Shown here: positions 30,736 to 39,597 of the stretch, in pieces
Layout: each line of letters opens with the position of its first letter
Position numbering within the stretch: the stretch's first letter is position 1
Assembly (NCBI RefSeq): GCF_015905305.1
Contig: NZ_JADZLQ010000003.1
Coordinates: forward strand, 434,001 to 498,000
Source of the DNA: Pinirhizobacter soli
GTDB taxonomy: Bacteria; Pseudomonadota; Gammaproteobacteria; Xanthomonadales; Rhodanobacteraceae
Length of the DNA: 64,000 nucleotides
Reading direction: 5' to 3'
Position numbers and translations under genes: made by a program
Notes under the pieces: model-generated
Databases searched by the model: none
Told to the model about the DNA's origin: nothing
The model's input: the letters and a program-made list of their open reading frames with translations, nothing else

Positions 30736-31842
30736 TCAGGCGAGGGCATCGGACCGGGTAGCCGGAGCGGCCACAGGCTCCGGCAAGGCTGCCGTGGCGG
30801 GGCGCGCGGCATGCAGCTGGCGCAGGTCCAGCAAGGCCACCGGCACGGGCCGCAGGTTGTCGTCGAAGGCCACCTCGCCCAGGCGCCAGCCGGCCCGGCA
30901 GGTGAAGGCACCCCAGAACCGGCGCAGGGTCCACCACTGCATCATCACCAGCCCCCGGCCGTTGTCGGCATCGACGTGGGGGTCACCCACGCCGGTGGGG
31001 CGCACCGGCTCCCCGTACAGCGAGGTGCCGAACAATACGTCCCAGAGGGAAAATACCTGGCCGAAATTGCAGTTGTGAAGACCGGGCCGGTCGGGGTCGA
31101 CCACCATGTGGTGCAGCCGGTGGAACACCGGCGCTACGAAGACCCGGTCCAGTACCCGCCCAAAGCCGATGCGCACGTTGGTGTGGGAGAAGTTCTGCAC
31201 CAGCTCGCCCAGCAGCATCAGCACGGCGAACTGCGAGGCATCCACGCCCAAGGCCAGGCCCACCAGGGCCAGCACGATCGATTGCAGGCCGCCATCGAGA
31301 TAGTTGCCGCGATCATTCGTCCAGCAGCTCATCTGCCGCTGGCTGTGATGCATGCTGTGCAGCGCCCACCACCAGGGGATGGCGTGCTGGGCGCGGTGCA
31401 TCCAGTAATAGGTGAAATCGTAGGCGATGTAATACACCGCGAACGCGGCGTACGGATGGCTGGCGAACCACGGCACCCAGACGGTAAGGCCGTACGCAGG
31501 CGGGCCGGAGGCGTCACTGCCGCCGCCCAGCAGATTGGCGAACGGGGTGAGCACCAGGAAGCTGAAGAGCGGGAAGATACCGCCGAGCATCAGCAAGGTA
31601 TAGGTGCGATCGATACGGGTGAGCTTGCGGTCTTCCCAGCGCTCGGCGCTGAACCAGGTTTCCAGCGGCCGCATGACGAAGGCGATCAAACACACCTGCA
31701 GCACGGCGATCATCGCCGCCTCGGCGATATCCCGCGGGTCCCCCGCGCTGCTGCCGACGTGCGTGAAGGCGAGCGCCGGCTCCACCACATGCACTGCCAG
31801 CCATGCGGCGATGCCGTTCCAGAGTGTCGCGATCGACGTCAT
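30736..31842 (-). CDS. Fatty-acid hydroxylase / sterol desaturase family membrane protein
   Basis: A 368-residue integral membrane diiron enzyme. The histidine clusters are HRAQH (149-153), HSMHH (162-166) and HRLHH (about residue 240), with a final HNCNFGQ, as expected for the ERG3/fatty-acid hydroxylase superfamily. About six hydrophobic helices surround them. It would hydroxylate or desaturate a lipid chain, carotenoid or sterol-like substrate; which one is unknown. The ATG at 31842 is preferred over an in-frame TTG at 31851. It is divergent from the blaI-type gene, and the BlaI operators at 31898-31941 lie about 60-100 bases upstream, so it might share that regulation. Confidence 0.85.
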   Translation of the reverse strand: MTSIATLWNGIAAWLAVHVVEPALAFTHVGSSAGDPRDIAEAAMIAVLQVCLIAFVMRPLETWFSAERWEDRKLTRIDRTYTLLMLGGIFPLFSFLVLTPFANLLGGGSDASGPPAYGLTVWVPWFASHPYAAFAVYYIAYDFTYYWMHRAQHAIPWWWALHSMHHSQRQMSCWTNDRGNYLDGGLQSIVLALVGLALGVDASQFAVLMLLGELVQNFSHTNVRIGFGRVLDRVFVAPVFHRLHHMVVDPDRPGLHNCNFGQVFSLWDVLFGTSLYGEPVRPTGVGDPHVDADNGRGLVMMQWWTLRRFWGAFTCRAGWRLGEVAFDDNLRPVPVALLDLRQLHAARPATAALPEPVAAPATRSDALA

Positions 31843-31897
31843 TGTCCCCAAAGCCTAGGCACCAAATCTTTCAGGTGCCTTTGGCCGGAAGGCACTT

Positions 31898-31941
31898 GAC
31901 TACAGGTGTAGTCAGGGATTAGCGTGACTACACCTGTAGTC
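31898..31941. promoter_or_regulatory. Two BlaI/MecI-type operators in the blaI promoter
   Basis: GACTACAGGTGTAGTC (31898-31913) and GACTACACCTGTAGTC (31926-31941) are near-perfect 16-bp palindromes with the BlaI/MecI core TACA-N2-TGTA. Their centres are 28 bp apart. The first overlaps the probable -35 TTGACT (31896-31901) and the second lies just downstream of the probable -10 (GATTAG, 31917-31922), right before the ribosome-binding site GGAG (31943-31946). This is the classic arrangement for autorepression by the BlaI-type protein encoded next. Confidence 0.9.
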
Positions 31942-31952
31942 AGGAGCCGGCC

Positions 31953-32345
31953 ATGCAACAGCGAAAGACCATCGGCGAGCGCGAACTTGCCTTGCTCAGC
32001 CACGTCGACGAACGCGGCGGGGCCACCGTTGCCGATGTCGTGAACGGTTTCGGCGAGCCCCAGGGCCTGGCCCGTTCCACGGTGTTGACCATGATGGAAC
32101 GCCTTCGCGAGAAGGGCTTCCTCGGCCGCCGCCGCGTGCACGGGGTTTATCGCTACAGCACCACGTCGGGCCCGGTGGAGGTGATGCGCGGCGCGGTGGA
32201 TAACTTCGTGCGCACGCAACTGCAGGGCTCGGTGTCGCCCTTCGTGGCATGGATGAGCGAACGCGGCGAAGTAAGCCGGGACGAACTGGCCGAACTCGAG
32301 GCGCTGGTGAACAAGCTGCGCACGAAAACGGGAGGCGACGCATGA
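31953..32345 (+). CDS. blaI: BlaI/MecI/CopY-family repressor
   Basis: A 130-residue winged-helix repressor (ERELALLSHVDERGGATVADV, seen as its core LSHVDERGGATVADV, then GLARSTVLTMMERLREKGFL as the recognition helix and RRRVHGVYRYS as the wing). The length matches BlaI. Two cognate operators precede it, so it represses itself and the coupled M56 gene. No beta-lactamase lies next to it; the nearest SxxK hydrolase is 10 kb away. The start ATG has GGAG six bases upstream. It overlaps the M56 gene by four bases (ATGA). Confidence 0.92.
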   Translation: MQQRKTIGERELALLSHVDERGGATVADVVNGFGEPQGLARSTVLTMMERLREKGFLGRRRVHGVYRYSTTSGPVEVMRGAVDNFVRTQLQGSVSPFVAWMSERGEVSRDELAELEALVNKLRTKTGGDA

Positions 32346-34189
32346 ACACGTTCGACGATGTCGCCCGCGAGATACTGCTTCGACTGGGTTGGACATCCGC
32401 CCAGGCAGTGGTTTTGGTGGGCCTGGTATGGATGGTCGGCCGTTTCGGCCCGCGGTTGCCGGCGGCCGTACGTTGCCACCTGTGGTGGCTGTCGGGCCTG
32501 CAACTGTTGCTGGGCCTGTGCCTGCCGGTACCGGTGGAACTGGCCTGGCTGGCCGCGCCGGAGGCTGTGGCCAGCACGGCTACGTTGACGCTGGCGCCGC
32601 TGGCAAGTTCTGCACCCCTGGTACTGCCGGAGCCTTCATCACCCCTGCCCTGGGCATTGGCCGTGGCCGTCGCATGGTTCGCCATCGTGGCCTGGCAACT
32701 CGGGCGGCTCATCGCCGGATGGCTGGCCATGCGCAGGGTGGTGGCCGCCTGCGAGCCCGTTCGCGACGAAGCCACGCTCGCCATGGCCCGCCACGCCGCC
32801 TCGGCAATCGGCCTTGCCCGCGTTCCCGCGCTTCGCGTGGGGCCTTCGATCGAAGCGCCGCACGTGGTCGGCGGCCTGGCGATCGGCGCGTTGCGCCCGG
32901 TGGTGCTGCTGCCGCCCGCCGGCGTGCTCTCGGCCAACGAACTGGCCATGGCGCTCGGTCATGAGTTCGCGCACGTGCGTCGTGCCGACCTCTGGCTCGG
33001 CTGGATCCCCGAACTGGGCCGGCGCCTCTTCTTCTTCCATCCGCTGGTCCACCTGGCCACGGCCGAATATTCCCTGGCCAGGGAGGCCGCCTGCGATGCG
33101 CGCGTAGTCGATGCCGACGCCGCCCCCGAAGGTTACGCGCGCCTGTTGTTGCGCCTGGGCGTATCGCACACACACGCGGCGGGCCTTGGCACCGCCTCCA
33201 CCACTTACAAGAATCTCAAGAGGAGACTCCTCATGCTCCAGGACACAGCTTCACGTCCGGCGCGCCGCGCGCTGGGTTGGGCCATCGTCACCGTGATCGC
33301 CGCCACGCTGGTGCTTCCCTACCGGGTGACGGCACGGACGGCAGATCCGTCCACGACGCTTGTACCGGTCGTCGCCATGGCCCTGGTGCAGGAGACGCCG
33401 TCACCCGCGCCCACGCCGGCGGTTGAGCCCACGCCGGCGATACAGACCACACCCATGACGCCTGCCGCACGCGCCACCCCGGCAGCGAGGGCCATCCCCC
33501 GGGTGCCAGCGCCCCCGCCGCCCCCGCTGCCCCCGCTGCCGCCGCCGCCCGAGGCTCCCGCGCCACCTCCGCCGCCGCCCCCGCCGCCGCCTCCGCCGCC
33601 GCCGCCGGTTTCAGGTGGCCTGGTTTCCACTGACTCCACCGTCACCCTCAATGCCGGCACGCCTCATACGGCATACGCGGTGTTCGACCACGGCACGTCG
33701 ATCATGAGCGGCAACCAGCGGGACCTCACGGACGCCCAAAGCGTGCGCGGGCAGGGCGAGCCGGTGGTCTGGATCCGCCAGGAAGGCAAGATCTACGTAA
33801 GCCACGATCCGAAGGTGATCGCCAGCATCGGCGACGCGCTCGCCCCGGTTCGGAAGATCGGTGACAAGCAGTCGGCATTGGGCGATCAGCAATCCAAGCT
33901 CGGCGAACAACAGTCCCAGCTTGGCGAGCAGCAGGCTCATCTAGGCATGCAGCAGGCGAACCTCGCCACCGGCGGCCAGCCAGACACTGCGAAAATGAAG
34001 GAGCTGTCCGAGCAAATGAAAGTACTGTCCGAACGCATGCGTCCACTGTCCGAACAACAGAGTGCGTTGGGTCAGAAACAGACCCAGTTGGGCCAGCAGC
34101 AACGCCAGGCGCAGGTCAAGGCGGAGAGCCAGGTGCGGCAGGCTATCGACGAAGCCATCCGCTCTGGCGCAGCCCAGCCCGCAAGCTAG
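32342..34189 (+). CDS. M56 (BlaR1/MecR1-type) membrane metalloprotease with proline-rich and LGxQQ heptad tail
   Basis: A 615-residue signal-transducing protease. The N-terminal half has about four helices and the zinc motif HEFAH (207-211), followed by the Glu-bearing EYSLAREAACD (residues 242-252). A further helix (about 312-327) leads into the periplasm. Instead of the penicillin-binding sensor of BlaR1, the exported part holds a run of almost only proline (about 389-420), a small beta-like segment, and coiled-coil heptads of the form xxLGxQQ (about 508-540 and again about 566-585). It probably cleaves or inactivates the BlaI-type repressor when the envelope is perturbed, but the signal is unknown. 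Confidence 0.85.
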   Translation: MNTFDDVAREILLRLGWTSAQAVVLVGLVWMVGRFGPRLPAAVRCHLWWLSGLQLLLGLCLPVPVELAWLAAPEAVASTATLTLAPLASSAPLVLPEPSSPLPWALAVAVAWFAIVAWQLGRLIAGWLAMRRVVAACEPVRDEATLAMARHAASAIGLARVPALRVGPSIEAPHVVGGLAIGALRPVVLLPPAGVLSANELAMALGHEFAHVRRADLWLGWIPELGRRLFFFHPLVHLATAEYSLAREAACDARVVDADAAPEGYARLLLRLGVSHTHAAGLGTASTTYKNLKRRLLMLQDTASRPARRALGWAIVTVIAATLVLPYRVTARTADPSTTLVPVVAMALVQETPSPAPTPAVEPTPAIQTTPMTPAARATPAARAIPRVPAPPPPPLPPLPPPPEAPAPPPPPPPPPPPPPPPVSGGLVSTDSTVTLNAGTPHTAYAVFDHGTSIMSGNQRDLTDAQSVRGQGEPVVWIRQEGKIYVSHDPKVIASIGDALAPVRKIGDKQSALGDQQSKLGEQQSQLGEQQAHLGMQQANLATGGQPDTAKMKELSEQMKVLSERMRPLSEQQSALGQKQTQLGQQQRQAQVKAESQVRQAIDEAIRSGAAQPAS

Positions 34190-34239
34190 GCCAATGCATC
34201 GTATATTTCCCCCGCACGGGACAACCGTCGGGGGAACTC

Positions 34240-35577
34240 TTGGAACCAGATCACTTCGAGCGCAAGTACCATCTCGCCCTTGAGCGGATGGAGCGCGAGG
34301 AAGCTTCTTTCCGCCAGCTGGAGGAACAGCTGCGCCGCATTGCCAGCCGCTTGCTGCTGCTGGCCCGTGGCCGGGATGACGCGCTCGATGGCCTGCTTGA
34401 GCGCGTGACCGATGCGGTACGCCGTTCCAGTGCCGGTGCGGGCCTGGCGCCGCTGGTGGATGAACTGGGCGACGCGGTAGCGCGGCTCGACGGCACGCCG
34501 CGTCCTGCCAGCAGCACGGGGCCGGCGATCGGTCCGCCATGGCCTGAAGCCCTGCGTGAAACCTTGCTTCGCGTGGTGCTGATTCCTTCGCTGGCCGAAG
34601 AGGCGGTGGACATTCGCGCACGGCTGGCGGCGACAGCGGTGGACGATGAGGCCGCCATGCCGATGCTGGCCGAAGCCGTGGCGAACCTGGTCAACCGCCA
34701 GCGCGACAGCCTGCGCGCCGACATCGACAACCTGCAGGCCTTGCTCGAACAGGTAAGCGGCCGGCTGGAGGAAATGACCCATTTCCTCGAGATGGGCATG
34801 AAAGAGCAGTCGCAGGATCTGGCCGAAGGCGAGGCGTTGGACACGACCGTCCGCGACGAAATGGCGTTGTTGAACCAGACCGCACGCGATGCCACCAGCC
34901 TTGCCGACCTGCAGGAACAGGTGAGTTCGCGCCTCACCCTGATCGACCACCACTTCCGCGAGTACCGCGAACGCCAGGATGCCCGCGCCGAGGAATTCCG
35001 TGCACGCAGCGCCAGCATGCAAGGACGCCTGATGGAGCTGGAAACCCAGGCCCTGCGGCTGCAGGAATCGTTGGCACGCGAACACGAGCTGGCATTGACC
35101 GACCCGCTTACCGCCATGCCCAACCGCCTGGCCTACGAGCGCCATGTGGACGAAATACATCGCCGCTGGCAGGGCGAACGCCAGCATGTATGTGTGGCGG
35201 CGTTCGATATCGACCATTTCAAGGCCATCAACGACAACTATGGCCACGCCGCGGGTGATGCGGTACTGCGCATCGTGGGCAAGGCGTTGACCGCCCACGC
35301 CGCGGGCCGCTATTTCATCGCCCGTTACGGCGGTGAGGAATTCGCAGCCGTCTTCGACGACATGGAACAAGGCGAGGCGCTGCTCGTGGCCGAGGATCTC
35401 TGCCGCATCGTGGCAGCCCTGGGCTTCCACGCCAGCAAACGCCCGATCACGGTAACCATGTCCGGCGGCATCACCTGCTTCCAGATGCCCGATACGCCCG
35501 CGGCCGCTTTTGAACGCGCGGACCGGGCCCTCTACGAGGCCAAGCGGGCGGGGCGCAACCGCTGCGTGGTGGTCTAG
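34240..35577 (+). CDS. Coiled-coil GGDEF diguanylate cyclase
   Basis: A 445-residue cytoplasmic protein. The N-terminal about 280 residues are helical, with long coiled coils (SRLTLIDHHFREYRERQDAR, AEEFRARSASMQGRLMELE) and no recognisable sensor. The C-terminal cyclase domain starts near LTDPLTAMPNRLAYERH and has GGEEF (364-368), an active signature. The I-site position reads AGRY rather than RxxD, so product inhibition is probably lost. It would make c-di-GMP, perhaps controlled by oligomerisation through the coiled coil. The start is TTG at 34240, preceded by GGGGA. It is 50 bases after the M56 gene and may be in its operon. Confidence 0.9.
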   Translation: MEPDHFERKYHLALERMEREEASFRQLEEQLRRIASRLLLLARGRDDALDGLLERVTDAVRRSSAGAGLAPLVDELGDAVARLDGTPRPASSTGPAIGPPWPEALRETLLRVVLIPSLAEEAVDIRARLAATAVDDEAAMPMLAEAVANLVNRQRDSLRADIDNLQALLEQVSGRLEEMTHFLEMGMKEQSQDLAEGEALDTTVRDEMALLNQTARDATSLADLQEQVSSRLTLIDHHFREYRERQDARAEEFRARSASMQGRLMELETQALRLQESLAREHELALTDPLTAMPNRLAYERHVDEIHRRWQGERQHVCVAAFDIDHFKAINDNYGHAAGDAVLRIVGKALTAHAAGRYFIARYGGEEFAAVFDDMEQGEALLVAEDLCRIVAALGFHASKRPITVTMSGGITCFQMPDTPAAAFERADRALYEAKRAGRNRCVVV

Positions 35578-35698
35578 GCCGGCTGAACGATCCGGCAAAG
35601 TCGATCAGGCCGCTGTCCGCTTTCGTCAAAGGGCGTGCAGAAACCTGCGGATGTGCCCATAGACTGGAATCCCGCGAGGTTGCCGACCCCGGGATTAC

Positions 35699-36799
35699 TT
35701 ACGGAGAGCCTTTGCGCACGGACGCGCCCTTCTGGCCGGGTCCTTGCGGGATCTGCGCCGGCGCATCCAGGGCCTGCAACGCCTTGCGATAATCACCGTC
35801 CACCTGCTTCAGACGCGCCTGGCGCGCGGCATCGTTTACCCAGCGGCCGTGTTCGGCCTGCTGGTAGGCAAGGGTGTAATCCATGTCCACGAAGGGCTTC
35901 AGCGCGCGGTTGTCGGCGGGCACGAAATGCGCGAGGTCGGGAATGCGCGAGAGGTTTGCCCGTTCGCGTTCACCGGCGGCATCGGCCTGCTTGCCGTAGT
36001 TGCGCATCAAAGCCACCAGTTGGTCTTGCAGGGGCTCATCCATCGCATCACGCACCACCAGCACGCCCGCGGGGATGAGTGTCGAGCGCCAGATCACCCG
36101 CAACTGCGCCGCCTCGCGCGGAAAGTGCCGGGTGAAGAGGTCCAGGTCAGGGTTGTTGCCGGTGGCGACGTCCACTTCCCGGTTTACCACCGCCAGTGCG
36201 TTGTCCTGGTGGTTGCCTACGCGCACACTCGAGAAAAACGTGTCCGAATTGATCCCGTGCGGGGCGAACAGCTGCGCCTCGGGGGCCACGTAACCAGTGA
36301 CCGACAGGGGTTCGCCGCGCGCGTAGCGCCAGCGCCCCGGATTAGCCAGGAGGCTGTCGACGTCCTGGATGGGCGATGACGCGCGGACGATCAGCAGCGC
36401 ATAGTTGCCGGTGACGCCATCGTCGCGGACGAACTGCGCCACCACGTGCATGTGCTGGCGCGAGACCGCTTCCACGGCCAGCCGGCCGGAGACGAAGGCG
36501 ACGTCGACGTTGCCCGCTGCCATGGCATTGGACAGGCCCTGATAGCTGGACACGGATACCGACGACACCGGATGGCCCAGCCGCCTGGCGATGTCATCGA
36601 GCAGGGGCGCCCATTGCGCGCGCGATTCGGCGGCACTGCCGATGGGCAAGATGCCGAAACGGATCGGGATGGGATCGGGCGCGGAGGTGGCGTCCAGCCA
36701 CGCCGGAAGGCAGGCGATCAACAGCATCGCCATCTTCGATAAGATTCTTCGCCACGACTGCCCCGACCCAGCAGGTGGCCGCGCTGCCGTCGCGGTCAT
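35699..36799 (-). CDS. PhnD-like periplasmic phosphate/phosphite/phosphonate-binding protein
   Basis: A 366-residue exported solute-binding protein with signal segment SKMAMLLIACLPAWLDA. The mature part starts IPIRFGILPIG and contains SYQGLSNAMAAGNVDVAFVSG, typical of PhnD/TctC-like anion-binding proteins. No ABC permease or ATPase is adjacent, so the protein may act as a ligand sensor or work with a remote transporter. The ATG at 36799 has AAGGA nine bases upstream; an upstream in-frame start at 36895 would run into the Pho-box-like repeats. It is divergent from a TonB receptor. Confidence 0.8.
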   Translation of the reverse strand: MTATAARPPAGSGQSWRRILSKMAMLLIACLPAWLDATSAPDPIPIRFGILPIGSAAESRAQWAPLLDDIARRLGHPVSSVSVSSYQGLSNAMAAGNVDVAFVSGRLAVEAVSRQHMHVVAQFVRDDGVTGNYALLIVRASSPIQDVDSLLANPGRWRYARGEPLSVTGYVAPEAQLFAPHGINSDTFFSSVRVGNHQDNALAVVNREVDVATGNNPDLDLFTRHFPREAAQLRVIWRSTLIPAGVLVVRDAMDEPLQDQLVALMRNYGKQADAAGERERANLSRIPDLAHFVPADNRALKPFVDMDYTLAYQQAEHGRWVNDAARQARLKQVDGDYRKALQALDAPAQIPQGPGQKGASVRKGSP

Positions 36800-36883
36800 G
36801 CCTTCGATTCCTTCGTCAATCACTTGTGTATAGCCGCGATGAGGCGCTGGCGCAAACCGAAACATGGACGCGCCGTTTAGTAG

Positions 36884-36901
36884 ATGTAAAGACACTGTAA
36901 A
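36884..36901. promoter_or_regulatory. Pho-box-like direct repeat between binding protein and TonB receptor
   Basis: ATGTAAA (36884-36890), GACA, CTGTAAA (36895-36901) repeats a 7-base unit at 11-base spacing, the geometry of a PhoB box (consensus CTGTCAT-N4-CTGTCAT), although the fourth base onward differs from consensus. It lies 85 bases from the PhnD-like start and 205 bases from the receptor start, in the divergent promoter region. Phosphate control would fit both genes but needs testing. Confidence 0.4.
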
Positions 36902-37105
36902 GAACCCGCCTTATCGTGCTAACTTCATCACGCAATGGCGACACGCTCACAGGGGAGTGGTCGCCGCGCAATTAAATACGAATTTCGCAACAAGTTGCCT
37001 GACCTAGCCGGTTGGGCTTTTTTGTGCCTTGGGAAAGCGTTTTTCCTTGCGACCGCGTCGAAATAACTTGCCACGTCTTAGCTCACCGGAAAGACAAATA
37101 AAACC

Positions 37106-39535
37106 ATGAATAGAAACCGCCTTTACCTCGTCATTGCAGCCACCCTTTTCGCCGGGTCCGCCCTGGCCCAGTCGGCCGACCAGCAGTCGACCGACACCAA
37201 GTCCCCGCCGACCCGCAGCAGCGTGTCGACCACGTCGAATACGACCACCTCGAACGACACCCAGAGGGCGCAGCAGCTGCAGTCGGTGACCGTGACCGCG
37301 CACGCGGCGACCATGGCCAGCGGCCTGATGTCCGTACAGACGGCCCCCAAGGCGGTATCCACGATCAGCCGTGAGGCCATCGTCAAGGCTTCGCCGGGCG
37401 CGAACTTCACCCAGCTGATCCAGAGCATCCCGGGCGTAAATTCCTCCACGGATGACGTGACGGGCCTGAACGACGGCAATTACTCGATCCGCGGTTTCAC
37501 TGGCGACGAAATCGGCGCCTCGGTGAACGGCGCGCCGATCAACGACTCAGGTTCCTACCGCGTGTACGCCACCGAATACGGCGACTCGGAGAACATGGGC
37601 GACATCACCGTGCTGCAGGGCATCCCTGATGTGGACATGCCCGATTCCGGCGCCGCCGGCGGCCATATCGCCTGGACCACGATCGATCCCACCCACACCG
37701 CTGGCGTGGACTTCGTGCAGTCGGTCGGCTCCAACGACTACCGCCGCACCTTCTTCCGCCTGAACACCGGCGACCTGGGCCCGACGCGTTCGTGGATTTC
37801 CTGGTCGGACAACTCCGATGACAAGTGGCGCGGCGAAGGCAAAGCCAAGGTGACCAAGGTCGACGCCAAGACGGTGTGGACGATTGACGACAACAACTCG
37901 ATCACCGGTTCCCTGCAGTACAACCGCGAAGTGAAGTACCTGTACTTCGGCCCGACCAAGGCGAACGTGGCCCAGCACGGCTACCACTACGATTACGACG
38001 AAACCTACAAGCCGGGTTCGCTCGACACCAACTTCTGGCAGCTGCATGCCAACCCGTTCACCAGCCTGATGGCCAGCGCGGATGGCGAGTTCACCTTCAG
38101 TGACAGCCTGCACCTGTCGGTGGTGCCGTACTTCCAGTATGGCGACGGCGGTTCGGGCACCGGCAACAGCTTCTTTGCCGAGAGCACCTCGACCAAGCCG
38201 TCGTTCGAATCGGCCAACCAGGATCTGAACCAGGACGGCGCGATCGTCACCGGCCCGAACGGCAAGAAGGCCCTGGCTTACGGCTTCAGCAGCTCCACCA
38301 CCTATCGTCCGGGCGTGATCGCCAAGTTCAACCAGGACCTGTCCGAGACCAACGCGCTGGAATACGGCGTGTGGTACGAGCGCACGCGCCAGGAGCAGGG
38401 CGAGGCCTTCAGCCTTGCCGACTACAACACCGGTGCGCCGATCAACAAGTGGGGCGATTCGGACTTCATCGTCTATCCCAATGGCGAGGCGCAAAAGCAG
38501 TACGACGAATTCACGCTGACGGAAACGAAGAAGGCTTTCGCCACCGACACCTGGACGCCGAACGACTACTGGACCTTCACCGCTGGCGCGTCCTACATGC
38601 ACGTGGAGCGCTCGGGCTTCGCCTATGAGTTCCCGGGTTCGTTCTTCAACACCTCGCCCAAGTTCAGCCAGATCGGCAGCGACGGCCTGGATTACAACTT
38701 CCACAAGTTCCTGCCCACGGCCGGCATCAAGTTCGCACCCGACGCGAACAGCCAGATCTTCTACGGCATCGGCAAGACCTTCCGCGTGCCGCCGAACACC
38801 GCGGTATTCCTGAACACGGTGACCGGCCGCGCCGCCAACAAGCCCGAATCGGCCTGGAACAACGACCTGGGCTACCGCTACTACACCGACAACTTCGCCG
38901 GCAGCGTGATGCTGTACCGCTCGAACTTCAACAACAAGCAGGAGTCGGGCTTCGACCAGTTCACCGGCGAAACCTTCTACACCGAAATTCCCAAGGTGAA
39001 GATGCAGGGCGTGGACGGCGAAGCCACCTGGCGCTTTGCCGACCACTGGAGCCTGTACGGTTCGTACACCTACACGCAGTCGAAGATCGAGTCGGACCTC
39101 AACACCGGCGACGACGGCATCTTCCCGGTGAAGGGCAAGGACCTGTACAACACGCCGCGCAACCTCGGCTATGCCGCGCTCAGCTACGACGACAGCTCGT
39201 TCTGGGCCACGCTTTCGGCCAAGTCGCACAGCTCGTTCTACGGTGACTACATGAACACCGAGAAGGCCGGCGGTTACACCACGCTGGGCCTGGCGGCCGG
39301 CTTCCGCTTCGCCGACTTCGAAACCTGGTTCCGCAAGCCGTACGTCAAGATCAACCTGGACAACCTCACCGACCACAAGGCGTTCACCAACGCCAACAAC
39401 GGTACGTCGTTCCTGGCGTCCAACCCGACCAAGGAAACCGATGTGAACGGCAAGGTGCTGTTCGCCTCGGCGCCGTACTACTCGCTGCTGGAGCCACGCA
39501 CCATCATGGTGACGGTGGGCGCTTCGTTCTTCTGA
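37106..39535 (+). CDS. TonB-dependent receptor divergent from a PhnD-like protein
   Basis: An 809-residue outer-membrane receptor with signal peptide MNRNRLYLVIAATLFAGSALA, a Ser/Thr-rich linker (NTTTSNDTQRAQQ), a TonB-box-like QSVTVTAH, a plug with ANFTQLIQSIPGVNSS and VLQGIPDVDMPDSGAAGG, and a barrel ending IMVTVGASFF. It does not resemble the carbohydrate receptors in this window closely. Its 200-base leader contains a small AGCC-GGTTG-GGCT stem followed by six T residues (about 37007-37023), which could be an attenuator. The cargo may be a phosphorus compound, by context only. A strong terminator follows. Confidence 0.85.
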   Translation: MNRNRLYLVIAATLFAGSALAQSADQQSTDTKSPPTRSSVSTTSNTTTSNDTQRAQQLQSVTVTAHAATMASGLMSVQTAPKAVSTISREAIVKASPGANFTQLIQSIPGVNSSTDDVTGLNDGNYSIRGFTGDEIGASVNGAPINDSGSYRVYATEYGDSENMGDITVLQGIPDVDMPDSGAAGGHIAWTTIDPTHTAGVDFVQSVGSNDYRRTFFRLNTGDLGPTRSWISWSDNSDDKWRGEGKAKVTKVDAKTVWTIDDNNSITGSLQYNREVKYLYFGPTKANVAQHGYHYDYDETYKPGSLDTNFWQLHANPFTSLMASADGEFTFSDSLHLSVVPYFQYGDGGSGTGNSFFAESTSTKPSFESANQDLNQDGAIVTGPNGKKALAYGFSSSTTYRPGVIAKFNQDLSETNALEYGVWYERTRQEQGEAFSLADYNTGAPINKWGDSDFIVYPNGEAQKQYDEFTLTETKKAFATDTWTPNDYWTFTAGASYMHVERSGFAYEFPGSFFNTSPKFSQIGSDGLDYNFHKFLPTAGIKFAPDANSQIFYGIGKTFRVPPNTAVFLNTVTGRAANKPESAWNNDLGYRYYTDNFAGSVMLYRSNFNNKQESGFDQFTGETFYTEIPKVKMQGVDGEATWRFADHWSLYGSYTYTQSKIESDLNTGDDGIFPVKGKDLYNTPRNLGYAALSYDDSSFWATLSAKSHSSFYGDYMNTEKAGGYTTLGLAAGFRFADFETWFRKPYVKINLDNLTDHKAFTNANNGTSFLASNPTKETDVNGKVLFASAPYYSLLEPRTIMVTVGASFF

Positions 39536-39563
39536 TCGAAACCTCTGCAAGTGCAATACCTGA

Positions 39564-39597
39564 AAGGGGAGCCGGTTCGCCGGCTCCCCTTTTCTTT
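39564..39597. terminator. Strong bidirectional rho-independent terminator
   Basis: AAGGGGAGCCGG (39564-39575), loop TTCG, CCGGCTCCCCTT (39580-39591) is a perfect 12-bp stem with a tetraloop. It is followed by TTCTTT on the plus strand, and the reverse strand has TTTC after the stem. It ends the TonB receptor transcript and overlaps the stop codon of the convergent SDR gene (39596-39598). Confidence 0.92.

Noticed and set aside
33500-33605. Simple CCG/proline repeat as a possible minisatellite or frameshift site
   Set aside because: The reading frame stays open through it and encodes a proline stalk, as in many M56 proteins.
37007-37023. Short stem with a T-run as a terminator
   Set aside because: The stem is only four pairs and there is no upstream gene on that strand to end; at best an attenuator.
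37547-39556. Long open frame of 669 codons opposite a TonB receptor
   Set aside because: Antisense shadow of the receptor with no recognisable domain and a Val/Gly/Arg-biased composition.
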